Shown: positions 24,627-34,238, numbered from the stretch's first letter. The stretch is DNA of 64,000 bases from Sediminispirochaeta bajacaliforniensis DSM 16054 (GCF_000378205.1 NZ_KB899410.1:93195-157194), one strand, 5' to 3'. Notes: generated by a model not told the origin, from the letters alone. Numbers and translations: made by a program.

Positions 24627-25378
24627 TCTTCTTTGTGATTGCGGCTGTCCTTATCCTGTGGCAGTTGCTTTCCGTCAGTGGGCTGGTCTCTCCGATTTTG
24701 GTTCCTTCCCTGTTTTCCATTGGGAAGGCCCTGGTTCGGGATACCTTTTCTGGTCTCCTTCCCGCCCAACTGCTTTTTTCCCTTCTCCTTGTTGCCCTTG
24801 GGGCGCTCATAGGGACCGCAGGAGCGGCGCTTTTGGCATTTCTTGCCTCCCTGGGGAAACGGGCACGGCAGGGAGTCGGGCTTCTGAATGCGCTTCTGCA
24901 TCCCCTTCCCGGCATCGCCCTCCTTCCTCTGGTCGTTCTCTGGGCGGGGACCGGTACCCCGGCGGTGCTCCTGGTGATGGTTCACAGTGCCCTCTGGCCG
25001 GTATATCTGAATCTGCAGTCCGGCATCGATGAAATTTCCCCGCGCTATCGCGAGATGGCCGCCAATTGGGAAATGACCATGGCCCAGAGGCTGTTCCATC
25101 TCGTACTTCCCGCCATTTTCCCTTCGCTTCTTTCCGGCCTGAAAACTGCCTGGGCGCGCTGCTGGCGGGCCCTTATTGCCGCCGAAATGGTTTTCGGAGC
25201 CGCCGGTTTCCTCGGCGGTCTCGGCTGGTACATATTTGAGCGTCGAGTCTATATGGATACGGCCGGACTCTACGCCGGTTTATTGCTGGTCATGTTGTCG
25301 GGGGCCGCCGTAGACCGTTTCCTTTTCGGTAGCCTTCGTCGTTTTACCGACTGCCGCTGGGGGAAGGTGGAGGGATGA
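24623..25378 (+). CDS. SsuC/ThiX-type ABC transporter permease
   Basis: A 251-aa inner-membrane permease with about six hydrophobic segments. The EAA-like loop (YREMAANWEMTMAQRLFHLV, then LPAIFPSLLSGLKTAWARCW) is where the ATPase docks. The family imports sulfonates, taurine, nitrate or thiamine precursors. The GTG start at 24623 overlaps the binding-protein stop, and its own TGA overlaps the ATPase start. Substrate not predictable. Confidence 0.85.
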   Translation: MIFFVIAAVLILWQLLSVSGLVSPILVPSLFSIGKALVRDTFSGLLPAQLLFSLLLVALGALIGTAGAALLAFLASLGKRARQGVGLLNALLHPLPGIALLPLVVLWAGTGTPAVLLVMVHSALWPVYLNLQSGIDEISPRYREMAANWEMTMAQRLFHLVLPAIFPSLLSGLKTAWARCWRALIAAEMVFGAAGFLGGLGWYIFERRVYMDTAGLYAGLLLVMLSGAAVDRFLFGSLRRFTDCRWGKVEG

Positions 25379-26130
25379 TGGAACAAGGCCTCGAATTTCG
25401 GGATGTCTCTTTTTCCTTCGGCATACCGATACTCGACTCCTGCAGGTTTTCCTTGGAGCTGGGGAGCCTTGCGGTGCTGCTCGGCCCCAGCGGTTGCGGA
25501 AAAAGTACCCTCCTGCGGCTTGCCTCCGGCCTTCTTCGTCCTGCTTCAGGGACGGTTCTGTTCGGGGGCCTTCCCGTATTGTCCCCCGGACGCAGTCGTT
25601 TCCTCATCCACCAGGATGCCGATCAGCTTTTTCCCTGGAAAAGCGTCCTTGCAAATACCGCTCTGCCTCTTATGGTCGGGCCGAATCCTCTATTAAGGGA
25701 AGAGGCCTTCTCTCGTGCTGCAACGGCCCTTGGAATGGTCGGTCTTGCAGAACGAAAAGATGATTTTCCTCGTCAGCTTTCCGGCGGTATGAAACAGCGG
25801 GCGCTTCTTGCCAGAGCCCTTGCCTCCGATGCGGATCTATTGCTCTTTGATGAGCCTTTCGTCAGCCTCGATGCCTTCAGTCGCGAAACGCTCCAGGAAC
25901 TACTTGTCGAACTTTGGCACAAGAGCGGAAAAAGTATCCTCTTCGTTACCCATGATATCAGGGAAGCAGCCCGCATTGCAAAAATAATCATTTTCATGCA
26001 CCCTAATCCGGATGGTGCCCGGATAGAGCCTCTTGCTCCAACCGGGCAGCCCTTACGTGAACTGGAGACGGCAGAAGCATCGACTCTGATGAGAGAACTG
26101 AGGCGTCGTTTTCAACCCGATAGAGGGTAA
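25375..26130 (+). CDS. SsuB/TauB-type ABC transporter ATP-binding protein
   Basis: A 251-aa ATPase with Walker A GPSGCGKSTLLRLA near residue 39, Q-loop HQDADQLFPW, signature LSGGMKQRALLARAL, Walker B LLLFDEPFVSLD and the H-loop VTHDIREAARIA. It powers the importer formed with the two preceding genes and ends the seven-gene coupled run from ftsK. Its last 128 bases overlap, tail to tail, the coding sequence of the convergent membrane glycosyltransferase, leaving no intergenic terminator. Confidence 0.9.
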   Translation: MMEQGLEFRDVSFSFGIPILDSCRFSLELGSLAVLLGPSGCGKSTLLRLASGLLRPASGTVLFGGLPVLSPGRSRFLIHQDADQLFPWKSVLANTALPLMVGPNPLLREEAFSRAATALGMVGLAERKDDFPRQLSGGMKQRALLARALASDADLLLFDEPFVSLDAFSRETLQELLVELWHKSGKSILFVTHDIREAARIAKIIIFMHPNPDGARIEPLAPTGQPLRELETAEASTLMRELRRRFQPDRG

Positions 26131-27742
26131 TCTTCCACGGCCTTTTTCCCCGCTGTGAGACGATGCGCATGCCGTAGCCGGGGGAGGTGAAGGAGCCGAC
26201 CGGGGCGCAGTGTGCAGCGATAAAGCCCTTCATGTCCCCATAGTAGGCCGCCACATTCCCGTAGAGGATATTCCATACCGGTCGTTTTTCGTAGATGAAA
26301 TCAAGCTCCTGGGAATAGAGGATATGGGTGATGCCCCTGCTTCGTATGTACTCCGAAAAGTCGAGTCCGGTTTCACGGAGATGGATGATGTTCCGATAAT
26401 CGAGAAAGCTTGCCTCCGGCAGAGCGTATTCGGCGTTCAAATTCGCAAGCAGCCGGATCTTCCTTCCGTCTGAACTCCTTCTTGCCTCTTCCTTCTTGAC
26501 GAGGGTTTCGATATTGCGGCGGTAAAGAGCATAGCTTTCTCCCGTTCGATACTCCTGAAGGATGTTTGTAAGGGAGAGCCCGGCCGACAGTCCGATCAGG
26601 CTCAGCATGGCGATAAGACCGGCACGGCGAAATACTTTGGATCGTGCGCTATTACACCTGTGAAAGAGTGGGGTATGGCGAGCGGCAGCGACCCAGGCAA
26701 GATAGAACAGGGGCAACTCTATAGCAAAGAGGGGAGGGCCGTATTTCCCGATAAAAAGGAGGGCCGTATTGAAGCCGAGAAGTGAGAGAATGGCCAAAAG
26801 CGCCTGCCGCGAACCGGTAGAAGCCTTCACTGCACAGATCGCAAAAGCTAAGGTGTGAAGTAGTAGCAGTGGTTTCATCATAGGGATGAAATAGGTACCC
26901 GAATAGCTATGCCATAGCTTTTCGTAGTAATGGGGAAACCTGATGACTTTTATATACCAGGGTACCATGACCCCGACACTTGTGCCGAAACTCTGATAAT
27001 CATGGATGAAGCCGGGATTCATAATAAGACTGATTCCCATAAACAGCACTTCCCCAACCGTACAGCCTGTTACAAAGCCTATGGCCTTCGATAGCGGCCG
27101 ATTACGGGAAAGAATCGCTCCGAAAAGTGCCGCCGCAACCAGAAATGCGGCGGGATGAAAGCCTATTGCCAGGGTAACGACGGCCCCCATGTTCAGCCCT
27201 GTACGGAAGCCGTCTCGTCTTCTATTCCCATTCTCCTGTGAAAGAATAAGTTTGAGGCCGAGAAGGAGGAAGAACAGCAAGGCGATTTCCTGTCTGGCAA
27301 AGTGGGATGAGGCTATGAATTGCGGGTCAAGGGAGAGGAGCACCATAAAAAGAAAGGCAATGGTGTCGTTTTCTTTTTGCCCTGCATCCGAACCGAGAAA
27401 TCTTTTGATCACTTGCTGAAACAGAAGCAACGAGGCTGCCCCAAAAGAGAGGGATATCATTCGTGCCTGGTAGATGCCGTAGCCGAAGATGCTGAAAACG
27501 CTTGCCTGCAAAAGGTGAAAAAGCAGTTTTATGGCATGGGGAGACCTTGGAACGAGATCAAAAAATGGTTCGGTAACGGTGATCGAGTGCGAAATGAGCC
27601 AATTCCTGCTGAGGCCGCTTAGCCACGCTTCGTCACTATGAACAAAGGGATAGTGCGTTAACAGGAATAGATTCACAAAAAAATAGGAAAATATGTATAT
27701 AAAAGACTTGCAAGGTACTATTTTTCGAGGTAAATTCAGCAT
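26003..27742 (-). CDS. Polytopic membrane glycosyltransferase, GT39/ArnT-like
   Basis: A 579-aa protein with about nine to eleven transmembrane segments in the first ~420 residues and a soluble C-terminal domain. HYPFVHSDEAWLSGLSRNW near residue 30 matches the conserved acidic first periplasmic loop of GT39/GT83 (PMT/ArnT) enzymes, which transfer sugars from a polyprenyl-phosphate donor on the outer face of the inner membrane. LFIGKYGPPLFAIELPLFY also fits. The acceptor is unknown. The converging operon makes an ArnC-like glycosyltransferase and a putative flippase, so these could supply its lipid-linked donor; this is inference from proximity. Confidence 0.65.
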   Translation of the reverse strand: MLNLPRKIVPCKSFIYIFSYFFVNLFLLTHYPFVHSDEAWLSGLSRNWLISHSITVTEPFFDLVPRSPHAIKLLFHLLQASVFSIFGYGIYQARMISLSFGAASLLLFQQVIKRFLGSDAGQKENDTIAFLFMVLLSLDPQFIASSHFARQEIALLFFLLLGLKLILSQENGNRRRDGFRTGLNMGAVVTLAIGFHPAAFLVAAALFGAILSRNRPLSKAIGFVTGCTVGEVLFMGISLIMNPGFIHDYQSFGTSVGVMVPWYIKVIRFPHYYEKLWHSYSGTYFIPMMKPLLLLHTLAFAICAVKASTGSRQALLAILSLLGFNTALLFIGKYGPPLFAIELPLFYLAWVAAARHTPLFHRCNSARSKVFRRAGLIAMLSLIGLSAGLSLTNILQEYRTGESYALYRRNIETLVKKEEARRSSDGRKIRLLANLNAEYALPEASFLDYRNIIHLRETGLDFSEYIRSRGITHILYSQELDFIYEKRPVWNILYGNVAAYYGDMKGFIAAHCAPVGSFTSPGYGMRIVSQRGKRPWKITLYRVENDASVLSSESMLLPSPVHVRAARLEQEALSGHHPD

Positions 27743-27811
27743 ACTTGTACTATATCATAGTAATTAAAAAATATAGCCGGTTTGTAATAGAAGGCCGGAG
27801 AGGGAGGATTA

Positions 27812-28735
27812 ATGAAGTTTCGTCGGAAGATGCCGATAGCCGTTCTTGCGATCGTTGCGGCCGTTGGGTTCATTTCCTGTGGCGGACCCCATTTCGCAAA
27901 AAGCGGTTCCCAGATTATTGATGCGAAGGATGCTCTCGCCATGGTGCAGAAGGGCGGTGTTGTTCTTGTGGACGCTCAGACAGGAGTCAAATATAACAAA
28001 GAACATGCAGATGGGGCGGTCAATATTGGCAGAGCCGATATCGTCGTAAACACGCCCTATCCTAATCTTGTTGCCGACAAGGCACAGTTCGAGAAGGTGA
28101 TGCAGAGTCGTGGAATAAGCAATGATTCCACCGTCGTTGTCTACGACGACAGCAAGAATATGGATGCTGCCAGGCTGTGGTGGACCATGGTTGCCTATGG
28201 CCATGATCCTGAAAAGGTAAAAGTGATTAGCGGGGGGCTTGCCGCGATGAAGGCTGCCGGTTCGGCAATGAGTTCCGGGAGAACTACGCCGGCTTCGAGT
28301 TCCTATACCGCGAAGGACCTCGATACTTCCATGATTGCCAGCCTGGCCGATGTGAAGGCGCAGGTAAACAATCCCGATCCCAATACCGTGATTCTCGATA
28401 CCCGGACCACCGAAGAGGTAGAAGCGGGTACCATTCCCGGTTCCGTCCATATCGATTACGAGAATAACAACTTTTCCGACAATACCTATCGTCCGGTCCA
28501 GCAAATCAGAATCGATTATCTGGAAAAAGAGATCGATCCCTCCAAGACGGTGATCATGTTCTGTAAGACCTCCATCCGTGGGGCCCAGAGCTATGTTGCC
28601 CTCTACAATGCAGGGTATCGCAATCTGAAACTTTACGACGGGGCCTGGGTTGAATGGTATAGTAAACCGTCGCTTCCCGTGCAAATGCCGGAAAAATCGG
28701 AACTTCCCGCCCTGAATAGTCAGGACGGTTCATAG
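27812..28735 (+). CDS. Two-domain rhodanese lipoprotein (TST-like sulfurtransferase)
   Basis: A 307-aa exported protein with a lipobox (VGFISCGG, Cys ~23). Domain 1 (~38-155) has the tandem-rhodanese pattern VVVYDDSKNMDAARLWW, with Asp where a catalytic cysteine would be. Domain 2 (~170-290) has VILDTRTTEEVEAGTIPGSV and the active loop MFCKTSIRGAQ with the persulfide cysteine. This is the usual inactive-plus-active layout of thiosulfate or mercaptopyruvate sulfurtransferases, here lipid-anchored outside the cytoplasm. It is followed by a second rhodanese gene 29 bases on. Together they suggest periplasmic thiosulfate or polysulfide handling. Confidence 0.88.
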   Translation: MKFRRKMPIAVLAIVAAVGFISCGGPHFAKSGSQIIDAKDALAMVQKGGVVLVDAQTGVKYNKEHADGAVNIGRADIVVNTPYPNLVADKAQFEKVMQSRGISNDSTVVVYDDSKNMDAARLWWTMVAYGHDPEKVKVISGGLAAMKAAGSAMSSGRTTPASSSYTAKDLDTSMIASLADVKAQVNNPDPNTVILDTRTTEEVEAGTIPGSVHIDYENNNFSDNTYRPVQQIRIDYLEKEIDPSKTVIMFCKTSIRGAQSYVALYNAGYRNLKLYDGAWVEWYSKPSLPVQMPEKSELPALNSQDGS

Positions 28736-28764
28736 TAAAACAACTATTCTTGAGGAGAGTGTGT

Positions 28765-29694
28765 ATGAAAGCCATGAAAAAGGTGCTTACGGTTGCATTG
28801 ATGATTTGTCTTGCAACTGCAGTCTTTGCCGAAGGGCAACAAGAAAAAGCCGCTCCTGCGGCCGCTGCAAGTAGCGTCGATATCGACCAGCTTGTCTATG
28901 ACTATTTTGCCAATATGCCGGATCATATCTACAAGATCGGCCAGGCCGATTTTATCAATATGGTAAAAGCCGGTGACGACATGCTTGTTCTCGACATTCG
29001 TCAGGCCGCCGATTATGCCAAGGGGCATGTAAAGGGCGCTATCAACGCTCCCTGGGGACCCGAACTGGGAAAGGTTTTGGGAAACCTCCCCACCGACAAG
29101 CCTGTAATGGTCTACTGCTATACCGGCCAGACCGCCGGTCAGACCGTTGCCGTACTTAACTTCGCCGGTGTGAAGGCCCGGTCGGTTAATCTCGGTTTTA
29201 ATCTCGGCATCTCCAAGGTGGAAGGGGTTGATGCATACCTTGAAACCACTGCAAACGACTTTTCCGGCAAAAGCGGCGCCAGCTACGATCCTGCCGTCAA
29301 AACGATGGTCGAAAACTACTTTGCCGATCTTGCAAACACCAAGGGTACCATGTATACCAACAACATCATCAGTGAAGAGAATGCCAAAAAGTTTCTCGAT
29401 TCCGGTGATGATCAGGTGCAGTTCGTTTCCGTCAGAAGTGCCGCCGATTACGCCAAAGGGCATATCGACACCGCCATCAACATTCCATGGGGAAAGGGCA
29501 TGCAGGAGAGTTTTGCCAGCCTCCCCGCCGATAAGAAGTTGATTGTCTATTGCTACACAGGTCAGACCGCCGGTCAGACCGTTGCCGCTCTCAGAGTGCT
29601 CGGCTACGATGCCGTCAGCCTGAAAGGCGGTATGGGAATGGGGTCGAACGCCCCCTCCGGCTGGGCGAACCAGGGATATCCTGTCGTTCAGTAA
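28765..29694 (+). CDS. Exported rhodanese with two active-site cysteines
   Basis: A 309-aa protein with a cleavable signal peptide (LTVALMICLATAVFA, then EGQQ). It contains two rhodanese domains, each with DIRQAADYAKGHVKGAINAP- or VRSAADYAKGHIDTAINIP-like strands and nearly identical active loops VYCYTGQTAGQT (near residues 120 and 265). Unlike the preceding protein, both domains keep the cysteine, so both could carry persulfide. The near-identity of the loops points to internal duplication. The ATG at 28765 has GAGGAG upstream. It ends just before a strong terminator. Confidence 0.88.
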   Translation: MKAMKKVLTVALMICLATAVFAEGQQEKAAPAAAASSVDIDQLVYDYFANMPDHIYKIGQADFINMVKAGDDMLVLDIRQAADYAKGHVKGAINAPWGPELGKVLGNLPTDKPVMVYCYTGQTAGQTVAVLNFAGVKARSVNLGFNLGISKVEGVDAYLETTANDFSGKSGASYDPAVKTMVENYFADLANTKGTMYTNNIISEENAKKFLDSGDDQVQFVSVRSAADYAKGHIDTAINIPWGKGMQESFASLPADKKLIVYCYTGQTAGQTVAALRVLGYDAVSLKGGMGMGSNAPSGWANQGYPVVQ

Positions 29695-29712
29695 GTGAAG
29701 CCTGTTCGGTAG

Positions 29713-29751
29713 AAAAAGGGCTGTCCGGGGAAATTCCGGGCAGCCCTTTTT
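29713..29751. terminator. Rho-independent terminator between rhodanese and TolC genes
   Basis: A long stem pairs AAAAGGGCTGTCCGG with CCGGGCAGCCCTTTT around a short AAATT-centred loop, apart from one unpaired T. T-rich and A-rich sides make it usable from both strands. It sits exactly between the convergent ends of the rhodanese and TolC-like genes. Confidence 0.9.
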
Positions 29752-29772
29752 GTGGTCTTGAACCTTGGCCGG

Positions 29773-31134
29773 TCAATAATTTTTGCCGGTAGCCAGCTCC
29801 CAGTCATAATATGCCGCCCGATATTCAAAGAGGGCATGATATACCCCGAGACGAGCCTGCTGGTATTGATCGAGGGCGTCGTTGACGGCATATTGTGTGC
29901 CTAGTCCATTTGCGTAGGAAGTTTGCGCCATCGCTAATGCCCTTTGGGCAACACTTTCAGACGCCCCGGCTGATTCAATACGCTGGTAGGCCTCTTCCAG
30001 CGTCAGCCGCAAACTGAGTAACTCCTGCTCTATATCGTTGTATTTCTGGGCTATAGCAATATTTGCCTCATTCTGTGCAAGTTTTGCCGATTTTGTCATA
30101 GATAAACGATAACCACCGGTAGACAGAGGAACGGTGACGGTCACTCCAAGTTGAAATGAATCGTAATCAGAACTATCGCTGCTGGAGGTATAGCCTCGAT
30201 ATAAGCCTTTCGCATAGGTAAGGCTGGCATCAACGGATGGGAGAAAGGAAGCCATTGCTGCCTTTTGGGCTATGTCCGCGACTTCTTTTGATAACAAAGT
30301 CGCCTCATAATCGGGTCGCTTTGCAAGGACATCACGTAAATCGTATTGTTCGGGAAGAGTCGGGATTTCGTCATTATTTTCCGTCAGCACGACCTCCTCA
30401 TCATTGGGAATCCCCGCCAGTGTCTTAAAAGAGATAAGCGCAATTTGTGCATTACGGCGGGCCTCGGCAGTTTCCGGAATACTGGACTTCCAGGTACTTT
30501 CAGCCATAAGCAGATCAAGCTCTGCCGAAAGTCCGGCTTCAAAACGGCGCTCGGCATTCTGGTAATTTTCTTTTGCCGTTTGTTCCGCCGCTTCCATGAC
30601 CTCCAGGACCTGGTTTGCCAATTGCGTCTGTGCATACAATTTTTTTGCCGAATTCAGAATGTTTCGCCGGGTTGCCTCATATGTCGTGCGGCTGATTTCT
30701 TCACCTTTTTTCGCCTGCATAAGCGAGGCAATGGCATCGGGGGCAAAAATTTTCTGAGTGACGGACAGTGCCATAAGATATTCGTTGTCGTAATTGGAAT
30801 CCTGGTCTTCATAAATCAGGGGCGCAGTTCCCCCTGTCGTATTAGTACCCGGGGGAACGTCGGCAGCCACGGCCGTGGATTGATCGATGTCAGCAAGATT
30901 ACGGGTATAACCGCCTTGTGCCGCAATGGAGGGGAGCAAAGCCGAACGCGCCTGGGCCGTGGTCTCATGTGCCGTATCGAGATCATTGCGGGAAAGTCTT
31001 AGATTGAGATTTTCCCTTTCCACCCTCGCAAGATAGGCGGCAAGGTCATACTCGCCGGCATGTGCCATGGCTATGGAACATGACATGAATAGCAACACTG
31101 CCATGCTTAATTTAGATCGAAGCCGATAAAACAT
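29773..31134 (-). CDS. TolC-family outer-membrane efflux protein
   Basis: A 453-aa protein with a signal peptide (VLLFMSCSIAMAHA) and two TolC repeat halves of long helices with AARAY-like heptads. Typical pieces are RNDLDTAHETTAQARSALLP, AERRFEAGLSAELDLLMAES and YANGLGTQYAVNDALDQYQQ. It forms the outer-membrane exit duct for the RND pump encoded immediately upstream (2-base gap). The ATG at 31134 has AAAGGAG at good spacing. It is the last gene of the operon Omp85-adaptor-RND-TolC. Confidence 0.88.
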   Translation of the reverse strand: MFYRLRSKLSMAVLLFMSCSIAMAHAGEYDLAAYLARVERENLNLRLSRNDLDTAHETTAQARSALLPSIAAQGGYTRNLADIDQSTAVAADVPPGTNTTGGTAPLIYEDQDSNYDNEYLMALSVTQKIFAPDAIASLMQAKKGEEISRTTYEATRRNILNSAKKLYAQTQLANQVLEVMEAAEQTAKENYQNAERRFEAGLSAELDLLMAESTWKSSIPETAEARRNAQIALISFKTLAGIPNDEEVVLTENNDEIPTLPEQYDLRDVLAKRPDYEATLLSKEVADIAQKAAMASFLPSVDASLTYAKGLYRGYTSSSDSSDYDSFQLGVTVTVPLSTGGYRLSMTKSAKLAQNEANIAIAQKYNDIEQELLSLRLTLEEAYQRIESAGASESVAQRALAMAQTSYANGLGTQYAVNDALDQYQQARLGVYHALFEYRAAYYDWELATGKNY

Positions 31135-31136
31135 CT

Positions 31137-34100
31137 TCACTCCTTTACCCTCTTTGATTTCAGATGATGACGACTGAGCAACAATTCCAGGGAGGGGATA
31201 ACCCAAAGGGTCATCAGCGTAGAGGAAATGATACCGCCGATAATGACGATACCCATGGGCTGACGCATCTCTGCACCAGATGCTCCGATACCGAGTGCCA
31301 TGGGAAGCATTCCGAGAATGATAGCTATGTTACTCATCAGGATAGGCTTGAGCTTCGTCGGACAGGCCTCGATTAGGGCATCATGGGAACTTTTGCCACT
31401 CCGTTTAAGCTGGTTGTAATAATCGAGAATAAGGATGGCATTATTAACCACGATACCGATCAGCATGATAACGCCGAGCATGGCGACAAAGTTTAGCACC
31501 GCACCAGTCGCGAGACTTGCACCGATGATTCCGATAATAGAAAGGGGAACCGTTGCAAGAATAAACAATGGCTGTACAAAACTTTCAAGAATGGCGGAAA
31601 GAAGCATATAGGTCAGAATGATTGCGATAAAAAAGACGGTAACAAGATCGGTGACCGTATCGTTGAGGCTTTCGGATGTTCCAGCTGCCCTGACCGAATA
31701 TCCGGCAGGAAGGTCGATTGCTCCAACAGCGGCCATAACTTGATTCAGAACAGCTCCCTGAGAATATCCAGGCAGAAGCCCGGCGGAAATCTCTATCGTG
31801 CGGACCTTGTCGGTTCTCATGATTTGGTTGTATCCGTTTGAAAAATAAATGTCCGCATAGCGTGAAAGGGGTTTTACCCCGCCTGCGCTTACAACCGGAA
31901 TGTTTTTCAGATCTTCGATATCGAGGAGCTCCGAGTCTTTGAGCATGACACGCACATCGTATTCTTCCCCGCCTGTTTTGTAGGTAGTGGCAACATAGCC
32001 ATCTACTGCCATACGGAGGGACATGGCAACGGACTGTACCGTAAGTCCGTCGGCGGCGATACGCTTGCGGTCGGGCTCAAAGATGATTTCCGTCTTTCCT
32101 TGTTTCGAACTCAGCATGGTATTCATCGTTCCTGGTACCTGGGTGATTGCCTCTCTCATTCTTTCTGCAAGATCAAGCAGCGTATCGGTATCGCTACCGC
32201 GAAGATAGAGATCTATGGGGGAACCGGCGGCATCTACGGAAATTTCGGATATCGGGGAGACCCGGATTTCCGCCCCGGGAATGTCTGCAAGATCCCGTAT
32301 AGCACGGGCCGCAATTGCCGAGTTACTTGCACTCCGTTCTGATTTCGGGTTAAGGAATACTTCCATCCTTGCCAGGTTTACGTCCTGATCAAGCGATCCC
32401 GTACTCCCCAGTGTTGTCAGAAGGGTTTCAACTTCAGGATATTCGGCGAGCCGGTCTTCTATAGCTTTCAACGTTGTCGCGGTGCTCTCCAACTCGCTTC
32501 CCTGGGGTAATTCAACGTTGATACCGATTTTACCTCCGTCGGTTGTCGGCATAAGCTCGAAATTAACCCCTGAGCCCTTGGATAGGGCAAACATGAAAAG
32601 AGCGATGGTTGCTGCAACGACAAGTGCACTACGAAAACGATTTTTTAGGATCACCCTCAAGGTTGCGGCGTAAAAACGTTCCCAACTCGTAAAAAAGTTT
32701 TCCAGGAAGCTACCGATGCGCCCCTCTTTCTTTACCTTTTCCGGCAGCATTCGAGAGGCCATGAGAGGGGTCAGCGTAAAAGAAACGAAGATTGAAAATA
32801 ATGTGGCAATGACAATGGTGTATGCGAAATTGGACAAGGTTGCTCCCATGGTCCCGGACATATTGGCCAGCGGAACAAATACTGCAATGTTTGTCAGGGT
32901 GGAAGCAAAGACCGCCATCATCACTTCCTTGGTCCCACGAGATGCAGACTCAAGGCGATTATGTCCTAGTTCTTTATAGCGAAAAATATTCTCCAGAACC
33001 ACAACCGAATTGGCAACCAAGGTACCGGTAGCACTGGATAAGCCCATGAGAGAGAGAATATTAAGACTGATTCCCATTGCATTCATGATGAGAAACGTCG
33101 ATATGATCGAAAAAGGCATGGAAATGGCGACAATTAGCATCGATCGCAGATCGTGGAGAAAGATGAGTAGAACCAAACCGGTGAAGAGTATGCCGAGGTA
33201 TACATTGCTCAGTGTATCGTTTACCGTATCGCGGACGAAGCTTGCGTCTTCCTTGACGACCTTGAAAGAAACCCTGCCGCTTGATTCAGCCTCCAGGCTC
33301 TTGATCCGTTTCATAACTCCGTCAACGACATCGATCGTGTTTGCCGTCGGGTTTTTTATGATCTGGATGAGTAGCGCATTATCGTTTCGAATATTGTCCT
33401 TTTTATCAAAAAGAACGGTTCGCTCCTTCACTTCGGCATGAGAATCGACAACGTCTGCAAGCTGGCGAAGCTTAAATGTTCCTACTCCGGATTCGACATC
33501 AAGATCACGGATAGCGTCAAGTTCGTTGAACTCTCCCTTGAAGCGGACAGGGAAATCTTCCTTGTTCATCTTCAAGCTGCCACCGGGGAGTTCCACATTT
33601 GCAGCAGCAAGCATCGATACAATTTGCGTCAGGGGTATCGAACGGGAAAAGGTCGCTGTCCGATCAAGCTCGACGTGTATTTCACGTTCTTGTCCACCGG
33701 ATACTTCTACACTACCAACCCCGCTTACCTGTGCCAAACCGGAAGAACCCGTGGTGCTGGCGTAGGTATAGAGCTCTGTCGGCGTCATATCTCCTTCAAG
33801 AACGATATTCATAACCGGCATCGAAGACGCAATATCGACCTTTGAGATAGCCGGACGTTCTGCATCGTCGGGAAGCTCAGAAATAATGACTTCCACCTTG
33901 TCTTTTACTTCCTGGAGAGCAAGATTTTCGTCCTTGCCATAGGTAAATTCAACGGTCACAAGGGACACGCTGTCCATCGAATAGGAGGTAATCGATTCCA
34001 GATTGGCAATAGCAGAAATCTGGTCTTCGATACGTTCGGTAATCTGAGACTCAATAACCTGGGGGCTGGCCCCTGGGTACACCGTCTGGATCGTGACATA

Positions 34101-34229
34101 CGGAGCCTTGATATCGGGAAAAAGGCTAACGGAAATACGCAGGTATGCAAGGATCCCAAATACTATGAAGGCCGCAATTAACGTAATGGTAAGAACCGGC
34201 CGTTTTATGGAAATATCAACAATATGCAT
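31137..34229 (-). CDS. RND-type efflux pump permease with altered proton-relay residues
   Basis: A 1030-aa inner-membrane pump of the AcrB/HAE1 group with two repeats of six helices and two large periplasmic porter domains. It starts MHIVDISIKRPVLT. In helix 4, AcrB has LVDDAIVVVEN with the essential Asp407-Asp408; here the stretch is LVANSVVVLEN (codons near 33010-33020), so both acids are missing. In helix 10, the AcrB lysine region is IVVNNAILILD here, without Lys. Energy coupling must be different or lost. The rest of the sequence is intact. Lipids, drugs or envelope components are possible cargo. Confidence 0.9.
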   Translation of the reverse strand: MHIVDISIKRPVLTITLIAAFIVFGILAYLRISVSLFPDIKAPYVTIQTVYPGASPQVIESQITERIEDQISAIANLESITSYSMDSVSLVTVEFTYGKDENLALQEVKDKVEVIISELPDDAERPAISKVDIASSMPVMNIVLEGDMTPTELYTYASTTGSSGLAQVSGVGSVEVSGGQEREIHVELDRTATFSRSIPLTQIVSMLAAANVELPGGSLKMNKEDFPVRFKGEFNELDAIRDLDVESGVGTFKLRQLADVVDSHAEVKERTVLFDKKDNIRNDNALLIQIIKNPTANTIDVVDGVMKRIKSLEAESSGRVSFKVVKEDASFVRDTVNDTLSNVYLGILFTGLVLLIFLHDLRSMLIVAISMPFSIISTFLIMNAMGISLNILSLMGLSSATGTLVANSVVVLENIFRYKELGHNRLESASRGTKEVMMAVFASTLTNIAVFVPLANMSGTMGATLSNFAYTIVIATLFSIFVSFTLTPLMASRMLPEKVKKEGRIGSFLENFFTSWERFYAATLRVILKNRFRSALVVAATIALFMFALSKGSGVNFELMPTTDGGKIGINVELPQGSELESTATTLKAIEDRLAEYPEVETLLTTLGSTGSLDQDVNLARMEVFLNPKSERSASNSAIAARAIRDLADIPGAEIRVSPISEISVDAAGSPIDLYLRGSDTDTLLDLAERMREAITQVPGTMNTMLSSKQGKTEIIFEPDRKRIAADGLTVQSVAMSLRMAVDGYVATTYKTGGEEYDVRVMLKDSELLDIEDLKNIPVVSAGGVKPLSRYADIYFSNGYNQIMRTDKVRTIEISAGLLPGYSQGAVLNQVMAAVGAIDLPAGYSVRAAGTSESLNDTVTDLVTVFFIAIILTYMLLSAILESFVQPLFILATVPLSIIGIIGASLATGAVLNFVAMLGVIMLIGIVVNNAILILDYYNQLKRSGKSSHDALIEACPTKLKPILMSNIAIILGMLPMALGIGASGAEMRQPMGIVIIGGIISSTLMTLWVIPSLELLLSRHHLKSKRVKE

Positions 34230-34238
34230 GTGTTTCCC

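Noticed and set aside
27743-27811. Promoter with a small ACTAT/ATAGT dyad before the first rhodanese
   Set aside because: The -10 box is ambiguous and the dyad too short to support a site.
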